A stretch of 64,000 bases of DNA from Hofstenia miamia. Its lineage: Eukaryota; Xenacoelomorpha; Acoela; Hofsteniidae. A program made the translations under genes and the position numbers. Below the pieces are notes generated by a model. That model searched no databases. It saw only the letters and a program-made list of their open reading frames with translations, and was not told the DNA's origin. This document shows positions 12,401-26,424 of the stretch, in pieces; position 1 is the first letter of the stretch; every line of letters starts with the position of its first letter. The stretch is taken from positions 184,838 through 248,837 of the forward strand of contig CABFPE010000030.1 in NCBI GenBank assembly GCA_900660155.1, read 5' to 3'.

Positions 12401-15400
12401 GTATTTCTTGATTGTCAATTTAATACATTGTGTTGATTTCTCTTACATCTAAATAATTATAACATGCATGTTTCCCGCAACTCCAATTTTTCTGTACCAA
12501 CAAAAAATTGCACAGCAGCACTCAATTAGAGAATTACGATCATATATACAAATACATTGGAATGGGATATTATTCAATTGAATTGCACAAGAATATGTGA
12601 TGCAGTTTATTACTAAATAACGGACTTTTCATGTTGGACACAGAATTTTTTTATTAATAGCGTGTGTTGAATAACTATTAATATTTCTTTTTCAAAATCA
12701 GATTACAAGAATTACATCATTATTAATGTGCCCTTAGATATCTAAACTGCAGCATTGTCAGTGCGACATTGAGGTTAAGATTACTGTTTAAAATTTGTAT
12801 TGAATAAATTGATTTTTTGAAAACAAAGAATGATTGCAGGGTCAAAAATTGTGCTACAAAAAATTGCGGGGTCGCAGGGGTGCAACCCCCGTTCACACTA
12901 CTAGTTTGTAGTAAACAATGGGCGTGTTAAAATATTGCAAAAAATAAACATTTTATTGTCTTATTTTTAATATTTTATAATTCGAATTGGAAATCTGAAG
13001 AGAAACATTGCCCCCATTTCTCCCCCGGGTACGCCTCTGCTTTTCAGATCATCAACTACGTAATTAATTAATGTGGTTTATCCGGAATTTTCAATTTCTA
13101 CAATGAGTTAGTTAATAGTTATCTAGAAATGGATAGAGTTTTAACTTTAGTTTTTTATAATTTTCATGACACGTGATAAGATGACTGCACTAATTAATTG
13201 CAAATTATTCACTTTTGTTTACAGGTCAGAAATTGAGTTGACCAGTATTGATATTTTCACCTTATTGATATAGTTGATCTTCTCACTTTAAATTTGCATT
13301 TGTTCGCAATTAGTTCGCGGATAATAATTTGCAATTGTAAATGTTTGTTGTACATGTATGTTGCAACAATTAAACTTTCTATACAAAAGTATTATAAGCA
13401 TAAGAAAGCTTTGAAAATTATATTAATTTAGTGCAAGCTGGAAATCACTGGAAGAGAAAGAGCGAGATATCAATAAAAAAATTGAAGATACTACCAAAAA
13501 TTTGGACAACATAACGCAGAAAAAGTCTGTTCAGTCATATTCTGATGTTTCGCCTAGCCCTGGAGATCAATTTCCTCCACCACCACCTAGTTTGTTTTTA
13601 GCTGAATATGACGGTGATGAATTTATAAAACCTGCTGAGAAACCTACAACTGAAAAGATTCCTGAGAAAACTAGTTCAAATAGTCCTCATAAAAATTTTT
13701 CCATTATGCGTGAGCCAAAGACCTTATTACGAAATGAGCCAGCAAACGTTCAAATGACCAAAACTCCATTGCTCAGTAATCCAGTTCCTTATCGTGCTCA
13801 ATTTCCTTCTGCAAATACAAAGACACCCCAGCACTTCAATTCAGAACCTTTATTGCGTACAAGAGCAGTTCGACCGCGATTCGAATCACCACAAATTGCC
13901 CCATCTAGTGCTCATATTCCACGGCCCAAAACAAATGATTATCGTCCACAAAATCGTGCTCCTCTTTTGCCAACTAATACACTTAGAAACCCACCTCCAT
14001 CTTCACATCCAAGAGGTCCGCTACTTCCACAAGCAAGTCGACCCAACTTTAATTACGAGCCTAGGCCTTATCCAATGCAACCACCATTCCCGCCATATGA
14101 GCCTCCTGTCTATTTTCAACGAAATCCACCTCCTCCTGTACCTCGTTTTCCTGCTCCTGACTATTCGAAAGAATCACACCTTCATAAATCTGAGTTTGCC
14201 AAAGAAAATTCCACAAAGCCTTTGCTACCAATCCCTAGTAATAACAGACAACAGTTTACTGACAATAGTAATGAAACAGTTTCAGAAAACATTGTCGATA
14301 AAGCCTCTGAGGATATTAACGTTGCTGATCTAGATTTCGATGCCATTAAGGCAGCCCTCAAAATTCTTGGAAATAATGACAAATTCAGTAAGTACTTTAT
14401 ATATATATATATATATATTATATTGAAAAAATCGAAGTTGGGATGAACCAAAACAAGTAATTGAACATAGTCACCATTGCAATCGACAACTGTGAGTAAA
14501 TGAGTAATGGGAATATTAAATTGCTGCACAAGCACACCCTTCTTTTTGTAAACATTGAGTATCAAATGTACAGTGAACGTTTCGTTTTAATTAATTTAAA
14601 AAATCTACTGGGAAAACTTGAGAGCATTGAAAAGGGGTTCTGTAGTTTTTGTAGTATTATTTCAGTAAATATTGTACTACGTATTAAATTGTTAAATAAT
14701 TTATTGATTTTGAATTATTAGAATGAAATACCCGAACAAGAGCAGTCATCAAATTCTCAACCCCAGACAGATATACCACATACATCACCGGAAAAACAAC
14801 ATGTCGACGATGATATTCGTATACCCGATGACCCAAATGTAGATGCCCGTCGATACAAAGAAGATTTCGAATACCGCCAATGGTATAATCGATTTGGTAA
14901 AGCTTATTATCAACAAAAGAGGTTTACTAATTTATAGTATATCCAATCATATCTTTGAATGTTTAGTGAGTCTTTTCAAGATCCTCCTCGAGATTGTAAG
15001 TTGTTTTCAATTCTGTTACAATTTTGTTGTTAATTTAGAGATTGCTGCGGGCTTTTAAAAAACCCTTTTCACATTAGGTTGTCATTTAACCAACGTTTTC
15101 AAACTTCAATTTATTCCGAGCACTTTTTATATATTTGGGGTGACCAAAAAGTAATGAGCCTTTAATTCTAACTAAATTAACTTTATTTTGTTTCTCCTGA
15201 AACTTTAGAAGTTGTAAGAAGTAATACTCATAATGTTCCATGCAATATTTCATTAAATTCTGATTAGTCTAACAGCACTTTTCAGCTTTAGATATCATTT
15301 GAAAATTATAGGCGCAACGAATACAAATTTAAGCGAGATTGAACAAATTGTCCATTTTAAAGGAGTCATGAGTACAGAGAATTGCTGCTAACGCACGTGC

Positions 15401-18400
15401 TCACATTTCAAATGGCGCCCAGAAGTTTTTCCAAAATCGTGGAGTTTTCATGGTTGTCAGTCACCCTACAGCCCAGACTTCAATTTGTGCGACAGGTGGC
15501 TGTTCAGGGAGTTGAAGAAATGCCTGAGAAGTGTGACCTACGCATCCCACATGGAAATTGAGGAAATTATCGAAAGTGCTTTACATTCAATTCCAGAGGA
15601 TCACTTTCTTAAACAAGTCCGTCATTGCCAATGATGGTGAATACGTGTGCGATACGTACTAATTTTTTTGTTCGTTGCACAAGCATTAATCATGATTTTA
15701 AAAATTTCGTAATTCTCAAAATACATCATATTGCACTGTAATTTTTTTCAATTTTGAGAATTAGATAATGAAATTTTTTTCCATGTCAAAATCAGACTAT
15801 ACTTTAAAAAAATAGCAGATATATTTAAGAGGGTTCATCACTTTCTGGTCACCCCAATATTTTGTATTGTTTAAAGAGTAGCAATCATTTGAAAATAGAT
15901 CAGAGATGGGCATCGGGTGCACGACTTTACTCAACCCTACTTCCGGTATCGAGTAACGTCGGGTTCGGGCACAATATTTGAATTTGAGAAGGTCGGGTCC
16001 GGTACGCTCAGTGAGCAAGCTACCTCGAGTATGATATACTGAATAAAATGCAATATTTCGTATTTATTTGCTTGCAATTTATGTACATACTTGTTTGTTG
16101 AGTATTTTGTTTTTTGCTACTCGAGTCAGGTCGGGTAAGTGAATCGATAGCTGGGATGGGTAAGGGAATCAATAGTCGGGTTCGATTAATCAAATTGTTT
16201 GTCGAGTGGGGTGGGGTATAGTTCTTTTATTGAATACCCATCACTGAAATCGATGTTTAATTCAATGTTTTGAATTATTTGTTTAGATTATCGAAATGCT
16301 CCGTATCCACCGCGCGATCGATCATATCCTCCTCATGAACATCCTTATCCACCGCATGATCGTCCTTATCCGCCTCATGAACGTTATCCACCTCATGAAC
16401 ATCATTACCCGCCCCATGAGCGTCATTATCCACCTCACGATCGAGGTTATCTACCCCACGATCGCAATTATTCACATGATCACCCCTATCCACCACGTGA
16501 TCATTATCCTCCCCATGATCGTTACCCGCCTCATGATCGCTCGCACCCAACTCGAGATTCTTATCCACCCCACGAGCAAGATATTCCACCACGTGATCGG
16601 CAATATTCTCGCGATCAAAACAATAGACCGCGAGATTTCCCATTGGATGATAGATTCCATCCACTTGAAAGTTCTAGATATCCTAGACGTGACGATCGTT
16701 ATTCAGTTAGTCCGACGCGACATGGTAGTCCATTGCCTTCAAGGTAACTTCTTTGCAATCATGATATAGTTGTTTGCATTTAGAATATTTTCTAGTTATA
16801 AGTTTTACATTACACTTTCAATTTCAAATGTGTTTAATGTAGAAAATATAGCAATGAAACAAATTTTATGTTTTGAAGTAGATATGCTTTCCTAAAAATT
16901 ATTTCAAGTTTACTTTATCGTTTAGATACTAGTTACTTGTGAAATTATCCAAGTTTACATTTCTTTTAAAAATAATTTTCCGCTAAAACTTAATAACGAT
17001 TTTATTGTCAAATATTACAATTCATTTATATTTAATTACTTTTAAAATACAAAATTTTTTAATGCACTGAGTTCTTGAATAAAAACATGAATTGGCTCTT
17101 ATTTTGCAAATTGCTTATCACTGCACTGATAAAAAGTGTTACCTACGAGGATAAGTTTACTGTGAAAAACCAATAAATACTGACTGCTCAAGGCAGCCAT
17201 TCAAGGAAAACTCAACAAGTTGGACCAGATCTCACCAATGCGGTGCTGAGCAATTTGTAAAATTGGGGGAATTATTGTTTACATTTATGAGGCCAGCACA
17301 TGAAAAATGTTGTATTTAAATATGACTAGCAATTTTGATTATTTTCTTAATACTTTGTTCTTTAAAATCCATTAAGTAATTAGGGAGTTATTAAAGATTT
17401 TTAGATTTTATGATTACATTACATCTGCTTCACCCACTTATTAGACAGTTAAAAATAAATTATTTCAGCATTGTACAGTGTTTGTAAATAATATAATGGT
17501 TGCTATTTTTAGTCGGGATTATCTTCCAGATTATCACGACCGTTATGAAAAAGGCTTTGACCGAAATTATCCACCACGACATTACGATTCATTTGAAAGA
17601 AGACGTTCACCTGAATATAGATCGAGAGACCCTCCGCCTGATTGGGATCCACATCGAATTTATCCGGATGACAGGCATATTTCGCATCGTAGATCACCTC
17701 CTGATAATTACCGATCAAGTAGATCACCTCCACAAAATTTCTATCGAAGTAGATCTCCACCTCATGACTACCACTATTCCAAATCACCTCCTCGACGTTA
17801 TCGTTCCAGGTCACCACGAAGTACAGAATATTTTTACAATCAAGGGCTATCTCCCCCTCGCACACGATCGCCACATCACAGTCGATCACCATTTCATGGA
17901 CGTTCTCCACCACATCGTAGTCATTCGCCACATGTTCGTGGACATCTTCGTCGGAGTCGAAGTCCTCCAATACGAGACCGTTCGCCTTATCTTCGCGGCA
18001 TATCACCAAATGGACGGCCTTATCCACCCAAAAACAGGTCTCCTCCTCGTAGTTATCGTCATCAAAATTCTCCCCCTGGTCATAGAAGTAGATCTCCAGG
18101 AACTGGAAAAATACTGCCTCAAATTCCACTTAGTCGGAGAGATCCATTGACAAGGTAATTTACAGAGCTACCTGTTCTGAATTTATAATTTTGTTAAAGA
18201 TTATAAACTAAACGAAATTGCATGTTTTTGTAGTGTTTTTGGTTGGTGTAGGAAGCATATTAAATTGATTCAAACCGAATTATTTTCCAGAATAGAAATA
18301 TGCGTTTTAATGATTAATAAAATCAATATTTTCGAATTTAAGGCAAATGCGATATATAAGTTTGAGTTTTTATAGTATACGTATTTAACCTTGTTAATAA

Positions 18401-19926
18401 GTCTATTTAATCCAATTTCGAATTTCTGTTCAACTTTTGCATTAAATATGACGGCAGTGCTTTCTACTCATAAATTTAAAGCATTTTCTGACATTAATTT
18501 ATTTTTAAAAAGTTCATGAATGTTATCATGCTTTTTCCTTGAAATATATTTTCATAAAGGTAGTAGAAGCAGAATCTTTCAACCTATATTTCTTTCACTT
18601 TAGAGTTGTTTTGTCATTATTTCAAAATATTTCTTTTGTGGTTTGTGTAGTTTCTTATACATGTAGTTTTGCCTTTTCTTAAAATTCTAACGATGTTCTA
18701 TAAGTGGTCCTCCAGCGAAGCCGCAAATAACTTCAGTTTCTTTGGAAACACTGCTTGAGAAGCCTGGTCGTAGTATACGTCCTGAAAAGCTTGTAATGTT
18801 CATTCGTGGGCCACCAGGTAGTGGAAAATCCTTCCTCGCAAAGATGATAAAGGTAAAATTTTGAGGGTGTTTTAATGACATTAGGATCTAAATTAGGAAC
18901 GAGAGCTCGAATTCACAAATCAACCACCAAGAATCCTCAGTCTTGATGACTATTTTATGAACGAAGAAGAAAAACTCGAAAAGGATCAAGATGGCAAAAC
19001 CATTAAGAAAAAGGTTATTTGAAATAGTCATTGATTCAATAGTTTAGCGACAATTCATGTTTAAATATCTAAATTTTAATATTTTAAATTACTCGCTAGA
19101 GGATCGCAAACTGTTTGTAAATATGCTTGCTTAAATACACCATGTACGCAACGAAACATGTGAGATATTATTTATAAATATTTTAGGTTATGAATTATGT
19201 TTATGAAAGTGAAATGGAAGATGCTTACCGTAAAAGCATGTTAAAGACCGTTAGGAAAACTGTGGATGACGGCTATTTTAATTTGATCATTGTTGATGCG
19301 CCGAACGATCGTTACAAATTCTTCAGGGAGATGGCTGATTACTCTACTGCAAATGGATTTCAGGTCATCATCATTTTCTGAATTCTTACTGATGTTGATT
19401 GCCTTTTTAAAAGAGAATTATCATTAATTTCTGTTCCTTAGGCCACGATTAGACTAGCGATTGTTCGAAGTTGNNNNNNNNNNNNNNNNNNNNNGGGAGA
19501 TGGCTGATTACTCTACTGCAAATGGATTTCAGGTCATCATCATTTTCTGAATTCTTACTGATGTTGATTGCCTTTTTAAAAGAGAATTATCATTAATTTC
19601 TGTTCCTTAGGCCACGATTAGACTAGCGATTGTTCGAAGTTGATCTATCACATTTGAAAGAATTGCACGTCTAACCACCCAAGGTAATTAACAATGTGAT
19701 AATCACAAGGAATCGAACGCGACGATTTCTTCGTGATCGTCACATCCCTAATTATCTCGGGTGGTTAGACGTGCGATTCAATCAAAATGTTTTAGATCAC
19801 TTTTGAACCAATCACTAGTCTAACCGTGGCCTTATATAAATACATTTTTCAAACAGTCATTTTTAACGGTTTAGACATTTTGTATCAATTATTCCACCAA
19901 CGCAATGTTTCGCATTCTTTCGTGTT

Positions 19927-19986
<60 letters not shown>

Positions 19987-20918
19987 CAACAAAGAAAGCA
20001 TTTCTACTCAAACAAAATCAGTCAATAATTAAAAAATCTAAGAATTCGAAAAATGCCATTAAAAACATATTGGATTCAATATTATATCATTAACATATTA
20101 TTGATTCATGGGTACATATACAGAAAAGTTCTATGAACAATTGTTTTGTATGATCAGATGGCATTACGAATGTTTGAATTAATAATGATTTGTACCATTG
20201 CGATCCTCACAGATACGCAAAGATGCATGCNGGCCAATATAAGTTTGCAGCAAGTTGAACTACAAGATGAGTGTGATGAGGCGCAAAGTTAACAGGTAGA
20301 GGCAAATCAGAAGGGGGAGCCACAGAAAAGGAAATCATACATGTCTTGGTAGTGCTAAAATCAAGATGGTTGACAGAGCACCAAGTAGACAAGTGCTCAA
20401 GATCACAAAAAATGTTCGAAGCAAAAGACCAACCAAAATAAAAAATCGCAGTGTCGTCAACATACAACAGGCAAGACGAGTTGAGAACAGAATGAGGGAG
20501 GTCGTTAATGGCAACGAGGAAGAAAAGAACAGCAAACACTGAGCCTTGAGGGGCACCACTAGTAACGGGGACAGGAGAAGAGNACGTTGGCTTGCTTGCA
20601 GAAATATGCTGGCTGGCTGCAGAGAGACACGCACGCGCCAGTAGTGATGATTTTGCTGGCGGTGGCGGTTGCTGGATTGATGAAACAGCAGGGGGGTCTT
20701 TCTCCACTGGGAGATCGAGATGTTCCTCAAGGACTTCGACGATTTCAGGCAGAAGATCGTCTGGAATCAAACTTGTCTTAAAGCGTGGATCAAGTGCAAC
20801 GGCGGCACATAGGAATGGGTCGCGAAAGTTGATACGCTTCTTCAGCTGCTGAACCAGACAATCCCTAGAAAACAGGTATTATTATATTTATCGTTGTTAA
20901 CAATCTCTCTCCTCTCTC

Positions 20919-20966
<48 letters not shown>

Positions 20967-23900
20967 AGAGTTAGGATATATACCGAATAAATGACTTCAA
21001 TTACCTAAAATTAGGTACAAAACATATAATAGAAAATTATAACACATCGTATTTGTATGATATCATGAATGTTGTGAATATAGAGACATCAATTTGAACA
21101 ACTACACTGTTGCTTCAGATCAAACGATTGTAAATGTGTAAACATACTATCTTAGCGTCATCTTAAATACATGTTGTTCTGAGAATAAATCTAATTTGCT
21201 GCGGCGCATAAGAAAATTTCCATGAATGTCGCATTGTGTTCCACTCATAATATTATTATGTGATACGTAGTTAAAAATGTCTCAATGGAATTGTTAAAAT
21301 AGAGAAGATCATTGATTTGAAAATGTAAGAAATTGGAAGACAATGTATAACTTCGTTATTTTGAATGGCGTGCTTGATGTGGAAAAAATAAATTTTAAAA
21401 TGTTAATCAATTTTTTTAATTGTTTCATTGTAAAAATTTGCATTCAGTTCAGGTAATATAGATAGAGAAAACTGATGTCGGCGTCAGCGACCACGAAACG
21501 AAATATATATATATATATAAAATTTCTCGCTTTTGCTATGGAAAATATTTTTTCCGGAAAAAAGTTCCGGTTTTTCTTGAAATTTTCAAAACGTCTGTAT
21601 TTCAGTAGTTGCCGGTTTCTTTTTAAACTAGCCTCCACCGGTAGTTGGCCCGTTCCATCTCTGGTGTATTCATCATCATTTCCATTTCGATGCAGTTTTA
21701 GGACATGGCTATACTGCTAGTGTGTTTTTTGCGTAATATGAAAACTAATTGAGCAATGTGTAACAAAATTCATGCGAGAGAATTCCACATTGCTGAGGTC
21801 ATCTGTAACTCGGCAATGTGAGAGAAACTATGTGTATGGATCGTGCAGTATTACGCAGAATTTCAGCGGTTCGTACAACCACTCCCGATTGCTCGTAATG
21901 TGTTTGTGTAAACTCAGTAAATTGAATTCAGCAAGATTTTTAAGAAAAAAGCATTCATTTAAAATGGAAACATTGTTTATGCATTTCTAAAGATTTTTAT
22001 TTGCTTTAACTTCGTAGTCATATTATACGCATAGCATTTGCAAATCATAAGTGAGTTATCACACTGGGTCAATTTGTTTACCTAAGCGAATTATTCATTT
22101 GGTTATGATCTACTATTAACGAATTGTCACGTCAGGAAAAATGTCTTAACATTAAAATATCAATATAGTAAAAGTTTTACCATTTTAATCAGTCCATGTT
22201 TTAGTGCTACGTAATTGAGTTAAAATGTCCATTGTCTCTCTGTCTGAAACGCAATATTCACAAACGCGATAAAAAGGAGATTGAGAAAATCATCACTGGT
22301 TGGGAAGAGGTTCCAAAATCACTTACCAGAATCGATACACGAACCTTTCTTCAATCACACGATATTCAAGATGTACGTTGTCTGTTTGCTTCAAATTCTT
22401 TGTGACAATTCAAATATCTGTTTAGGTGGAGATGGAAATAGTCAGTGATAAACCCAGTCGAAGTAGAAGCAGGAGTGTTGAAAAAGATAGATCACCACGT
22501 CGTAGTGATTCAGATCACAAGGTAGCTTGCGTATGCATCAATGTTTTTTATGCAATCAGATTTGTTATTGGTTACTTTTTCGCTTTTAACAAATTAGTCA
22601 ATGTAATTAATTACTTTTCAATTTAACTAATGAATTGTTACAAAGTTATATTTTCCTCAATTGCATCAAACTTTTTCATTGTCGAATATACTTCACAGAG
22701 GGCCCACTGTTCTATGCAGATCTCAAATTCTGCTAACCAATGTTTATTGAGACTGTAAATTTTACTGTAAGTTTCACTGGCAAAAATCTATTCTTTATTT
22801 AACATTAGCAAATTTTCTCAAAAAATCTCTCAATAAAATACGTCATGCATTTTCCGCCGCTTTTTGCGGTTTAAATGTTACATGTTCTTTACGTTTTTCT
22901 AGCCAATCAGTTAGCAAGTGGAATGGAGAAGATAACCACTTTTTCTAGATTATCTTACCAGAAAAAAGCAAATGGGAATCTGAATGCGAGGATGATAAAC
23001 TTGGTAGGTATTTTGTCTCGTTCTCTAATTTATCGGGCGTGAACATATTCTTTAAAATACTATTATATCAGTAAATTCACCCTATCAATTCAGTATTAGC
23101 ATTAGCAAGCAATGGGCTCTTCAATTGAATTACTAGCCTGCATTCAAGGGTTTTAAACTCTCATCTAGTATACCTTGATTACACTATAAAATCAATATTA
23201 CATTACATAAAATATGATAACTTCAAATTTTGTAAATAATTCACCCTACTAAAGTAAGATAACCTGCTTCTTAAGTTAATGTCCTTAAGATTTATAATAA
23301 ATATATTCTGATTGCTTGCATTTTCGTTTGATCTGGTTTCGGTCGTGTTTACGAAATATATGCCGAGTTCATATATTAAGCAAATCTTAATATACATGTA
23401 TATTAAATATTTGTTGATTTACTGCTTTGATTTTAGCCAAAATGGATGGGCTCTCATCCTCTCGGAAGGAGAAGATGAAAAAGCAACATGTTCAATCAAT
23501 TCAAGAATTTTTGGAACTTCCTGACGATTATTTTTCTCGCACAACCTGCACGAAAAAGCGTAGGGTAAGTTGTATAATAACGTACAATCTGTTATAATTA
23601 TATTTGTATTAGAAGTCTATTATACTAAACGAATTTATTACATATGTAGTAAGGAAGGGTGCGCAATATATTCCTGTTAAATCAATTGCCAATATTTAAA
23701 TGTAGATTGTTAATTTTTAGTTAATGGAAATTTAAATAATTTAATTTCTGTTATAATAATTATGTCATACTAAAAAAAGAAAATTCAACAATATCAAATA
23801 TCCATTTACGAGTTATCAAAAGAAATTAGGGCCAATAATGCTAAATAGCAAGATATTCCTGCAGACAAAACATTCTGGTATATAAAAATTTTATATGAAA

Positions 23901-26372
23901 TTACTGTTGATGATTTGGAAGAATTATTTTCTGCACGAAATTCGTACAAAAATGATTTCTTCCAAATTTGCTATATCCAGAAAAGAAATTTATTGCTAAA
24001 ATAAACAAACAAACAAATTAATTATTTGGTGACTAAAAATAATGTATTTTGTCATAAAATTTTGCAATACAATTCTAGGTATGCCTGGTAGTAAGTCATT
24101 TCTAAGAAAAAATAACATCAATTGTTATTTTGAAAAGCAAAGATAAATGGTGTTTTATGAATAAGTTCCTCAACAGGAGTAAAGGCTAGATATACGTCTC
24201 ATAAGTTTATATATTAACAAAAAAGGTGTCAGAAATCAAAAAGAGCTAGCTTATCTCAACTGCACATTTATAAGGCAGGGTACATTTGATCGTACAGTAA
24301 CAACAGTTAAGCTTCCTGAAAAAGTGAACTCTTCATTCAGTTTCAATTTTATAACTAAAAGAACTTTGCTTAAAACCATCGCAAGCCTTGATGTAAATAA
24401 ATCCTGTGGGAAAGAAATATTCCTGTTTCAGTTATTAAAAATTTATTCTGCAGTTTGTTGACCCGCGTCTATTTATTTTCAACTACTTAATAAGACAGGC
24501 AAAATTTCCAAAACGACTTAAATTGCCAGATTTTTCACCAATCTTCAAAAAAGGAAACCCATTAGTTGCTTCTAATTATAGACCAATTTCAATCACAAAC
24601 CCATTCGCCAAATTCTTCGAAAAAATCCTAAGTAATCAAATATATGAATATCTCAATAGCCATAGTATATTATCAGAAAACCAGTTTGGACTTAGTGCTA
24701 AATATTCTACGACAGATGCTTTGTTAAGTGTAATTGAAGACATCCGCCTCAGCTTAAATAATGATAGTAGCACAGCAGTAACTTCTTTGACCTGAGCAAA
24801 GCCTTCAACAGCATGAACCGCAACATACTATGTCAAAAATTAACTGCATATGGCTTTGATAGAAACAGTGTTGAATTATTAAATTGCTTTCTAGCTTCCT
24901 AGTAGAAAACAACGTGTTAAAGTGGGAAATTTCTATTCTGAATATCAAACCCCAATAAAAGGAGTTCCACAGGGAACAGTGCTGGGCCCACTGCTGTTTT
25001 CTATTTACATCAATGACATAAGTAATGAAATCGGGGATAAATTGATTTTCCAATATGCTGATGATACATATATAATTGCAAAGAACCCAAGTCTTCATAT
25101 GACCTCTAAAATTATTGAATCAAGTTTAGAAAAAATTCAATATATCAACCAAAATCCATTAACAAAAATATACAAAAACACAATTCATGACATTTTCTCC
25201 AAATAACTGTAAAACCATAGCCAAGGGAATTAATTTAAATGTCAGCGAAACAACAGTCCAGCACAATCACATATTCAGGTCTCAAAATGCATAACTCTTT
25301 GAACTTTAATGAATTTATAAGAAGCAAATTGAGAAAAATGAACCAAGGAATCCAATACATCACAGAATTGAAAAACATTTTGCAGGAACCATTTCTTATA
25401 AATTCTTTTATTATCAGTCCATTGTATGCATGCACAATTTTGAATTCCTTAAATATATACCAAAATGAAAGAATAAATAGCGGCTATANCCAAATAACTG
25501 TAAAACCATAGCCAAGGGAATTAATTTAAATGTCAGCGAAACAACAGTCCAGCACAATCACATATTCACTTTGAACTTTAATGAATTTATAAGAAGCAAA
25601 TTGAGAAAAATGAACCAAGGAATCCAATACATCACAGAATTGAAAAACATTTTGCAGGAACCATTTCTTATAAATTCTTTTTTTATCATCACTTCATTGT
25701 ATGCATGCACAATTTTGAATTCCTTAAATATATACCAAAATGAAAGAATAAATAGCGGCTATAATAGGCCATATGGACGCTATTCAACAGTGATAAACAA
25801 CTAACTAGAAGTTGTTTATCAAAATACAGGTTACTAACTCCGATACTACCGTCTCTCCGATGCTGAGCGCAAATCTTTTGGCCTTCGTCCCCGTCGTCAT
25901 GATGCTGCTGGTCTTGATTGTCTACCTGCTCCTCCTTGCTAGGATCTCACTCCTAATCCCAACTCTGGTTTCTCTTTTTTGCTCGCCAATGCTCGCAGTC
26001 TTGTCTCATTAAACCGTCGTCTCAGTTTTTACAACTTCTTACAGTCTCCTGTTGACTTCATTTTCATTACTGAAACCTGGCTGGAGGCATCTCTTAATGA
26101 CAGTGTTGTTTTTCCTAACTCCGCACTTAAAGTTATCTGCCTTTTGGGTCGCTCTAGTGCTAGTCAGGGTGGTGATCTGATTGCCTCTCATTGCCCTAAC
26201 CTTGACATCCACCCCCTCTCCTTTGAGTCTTTTTTCTTTGACTTCTGTTGCGGTTGTGCTGTTGTTCTCAGTGATCACATTATTTCCCTTCTGTGTTACC
26301 AACCCTCCTTCCAGCAGCCCTTTTCGTATTCCCCTTGCTGATTTTTCATCCATGCTTGCATACTTTCATGAT

Positions 26373-26424
<52 letters not shown>

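Noticed and set aside
16296-16769. Long overlapping frames (157 codons on +, 129 codons on -) over YLPM1 exon 5
   Set aside because: They arise from the repeated 18-21-bp unit, which is open in several frames. The YPPHDR frame joins neighbouring exons by phase.
17500-18150. Frames of 216 codons (+) and 206 codons (-) over YLPM1 exon 6
   Set aside because: Compositional shadows of the RSPP-rich coding frame; no domain content and no splice continuity.
19826-20093. Small frames containing IYIYIYIY
   Set aside because: Translation of a (TA)n microsatellite.
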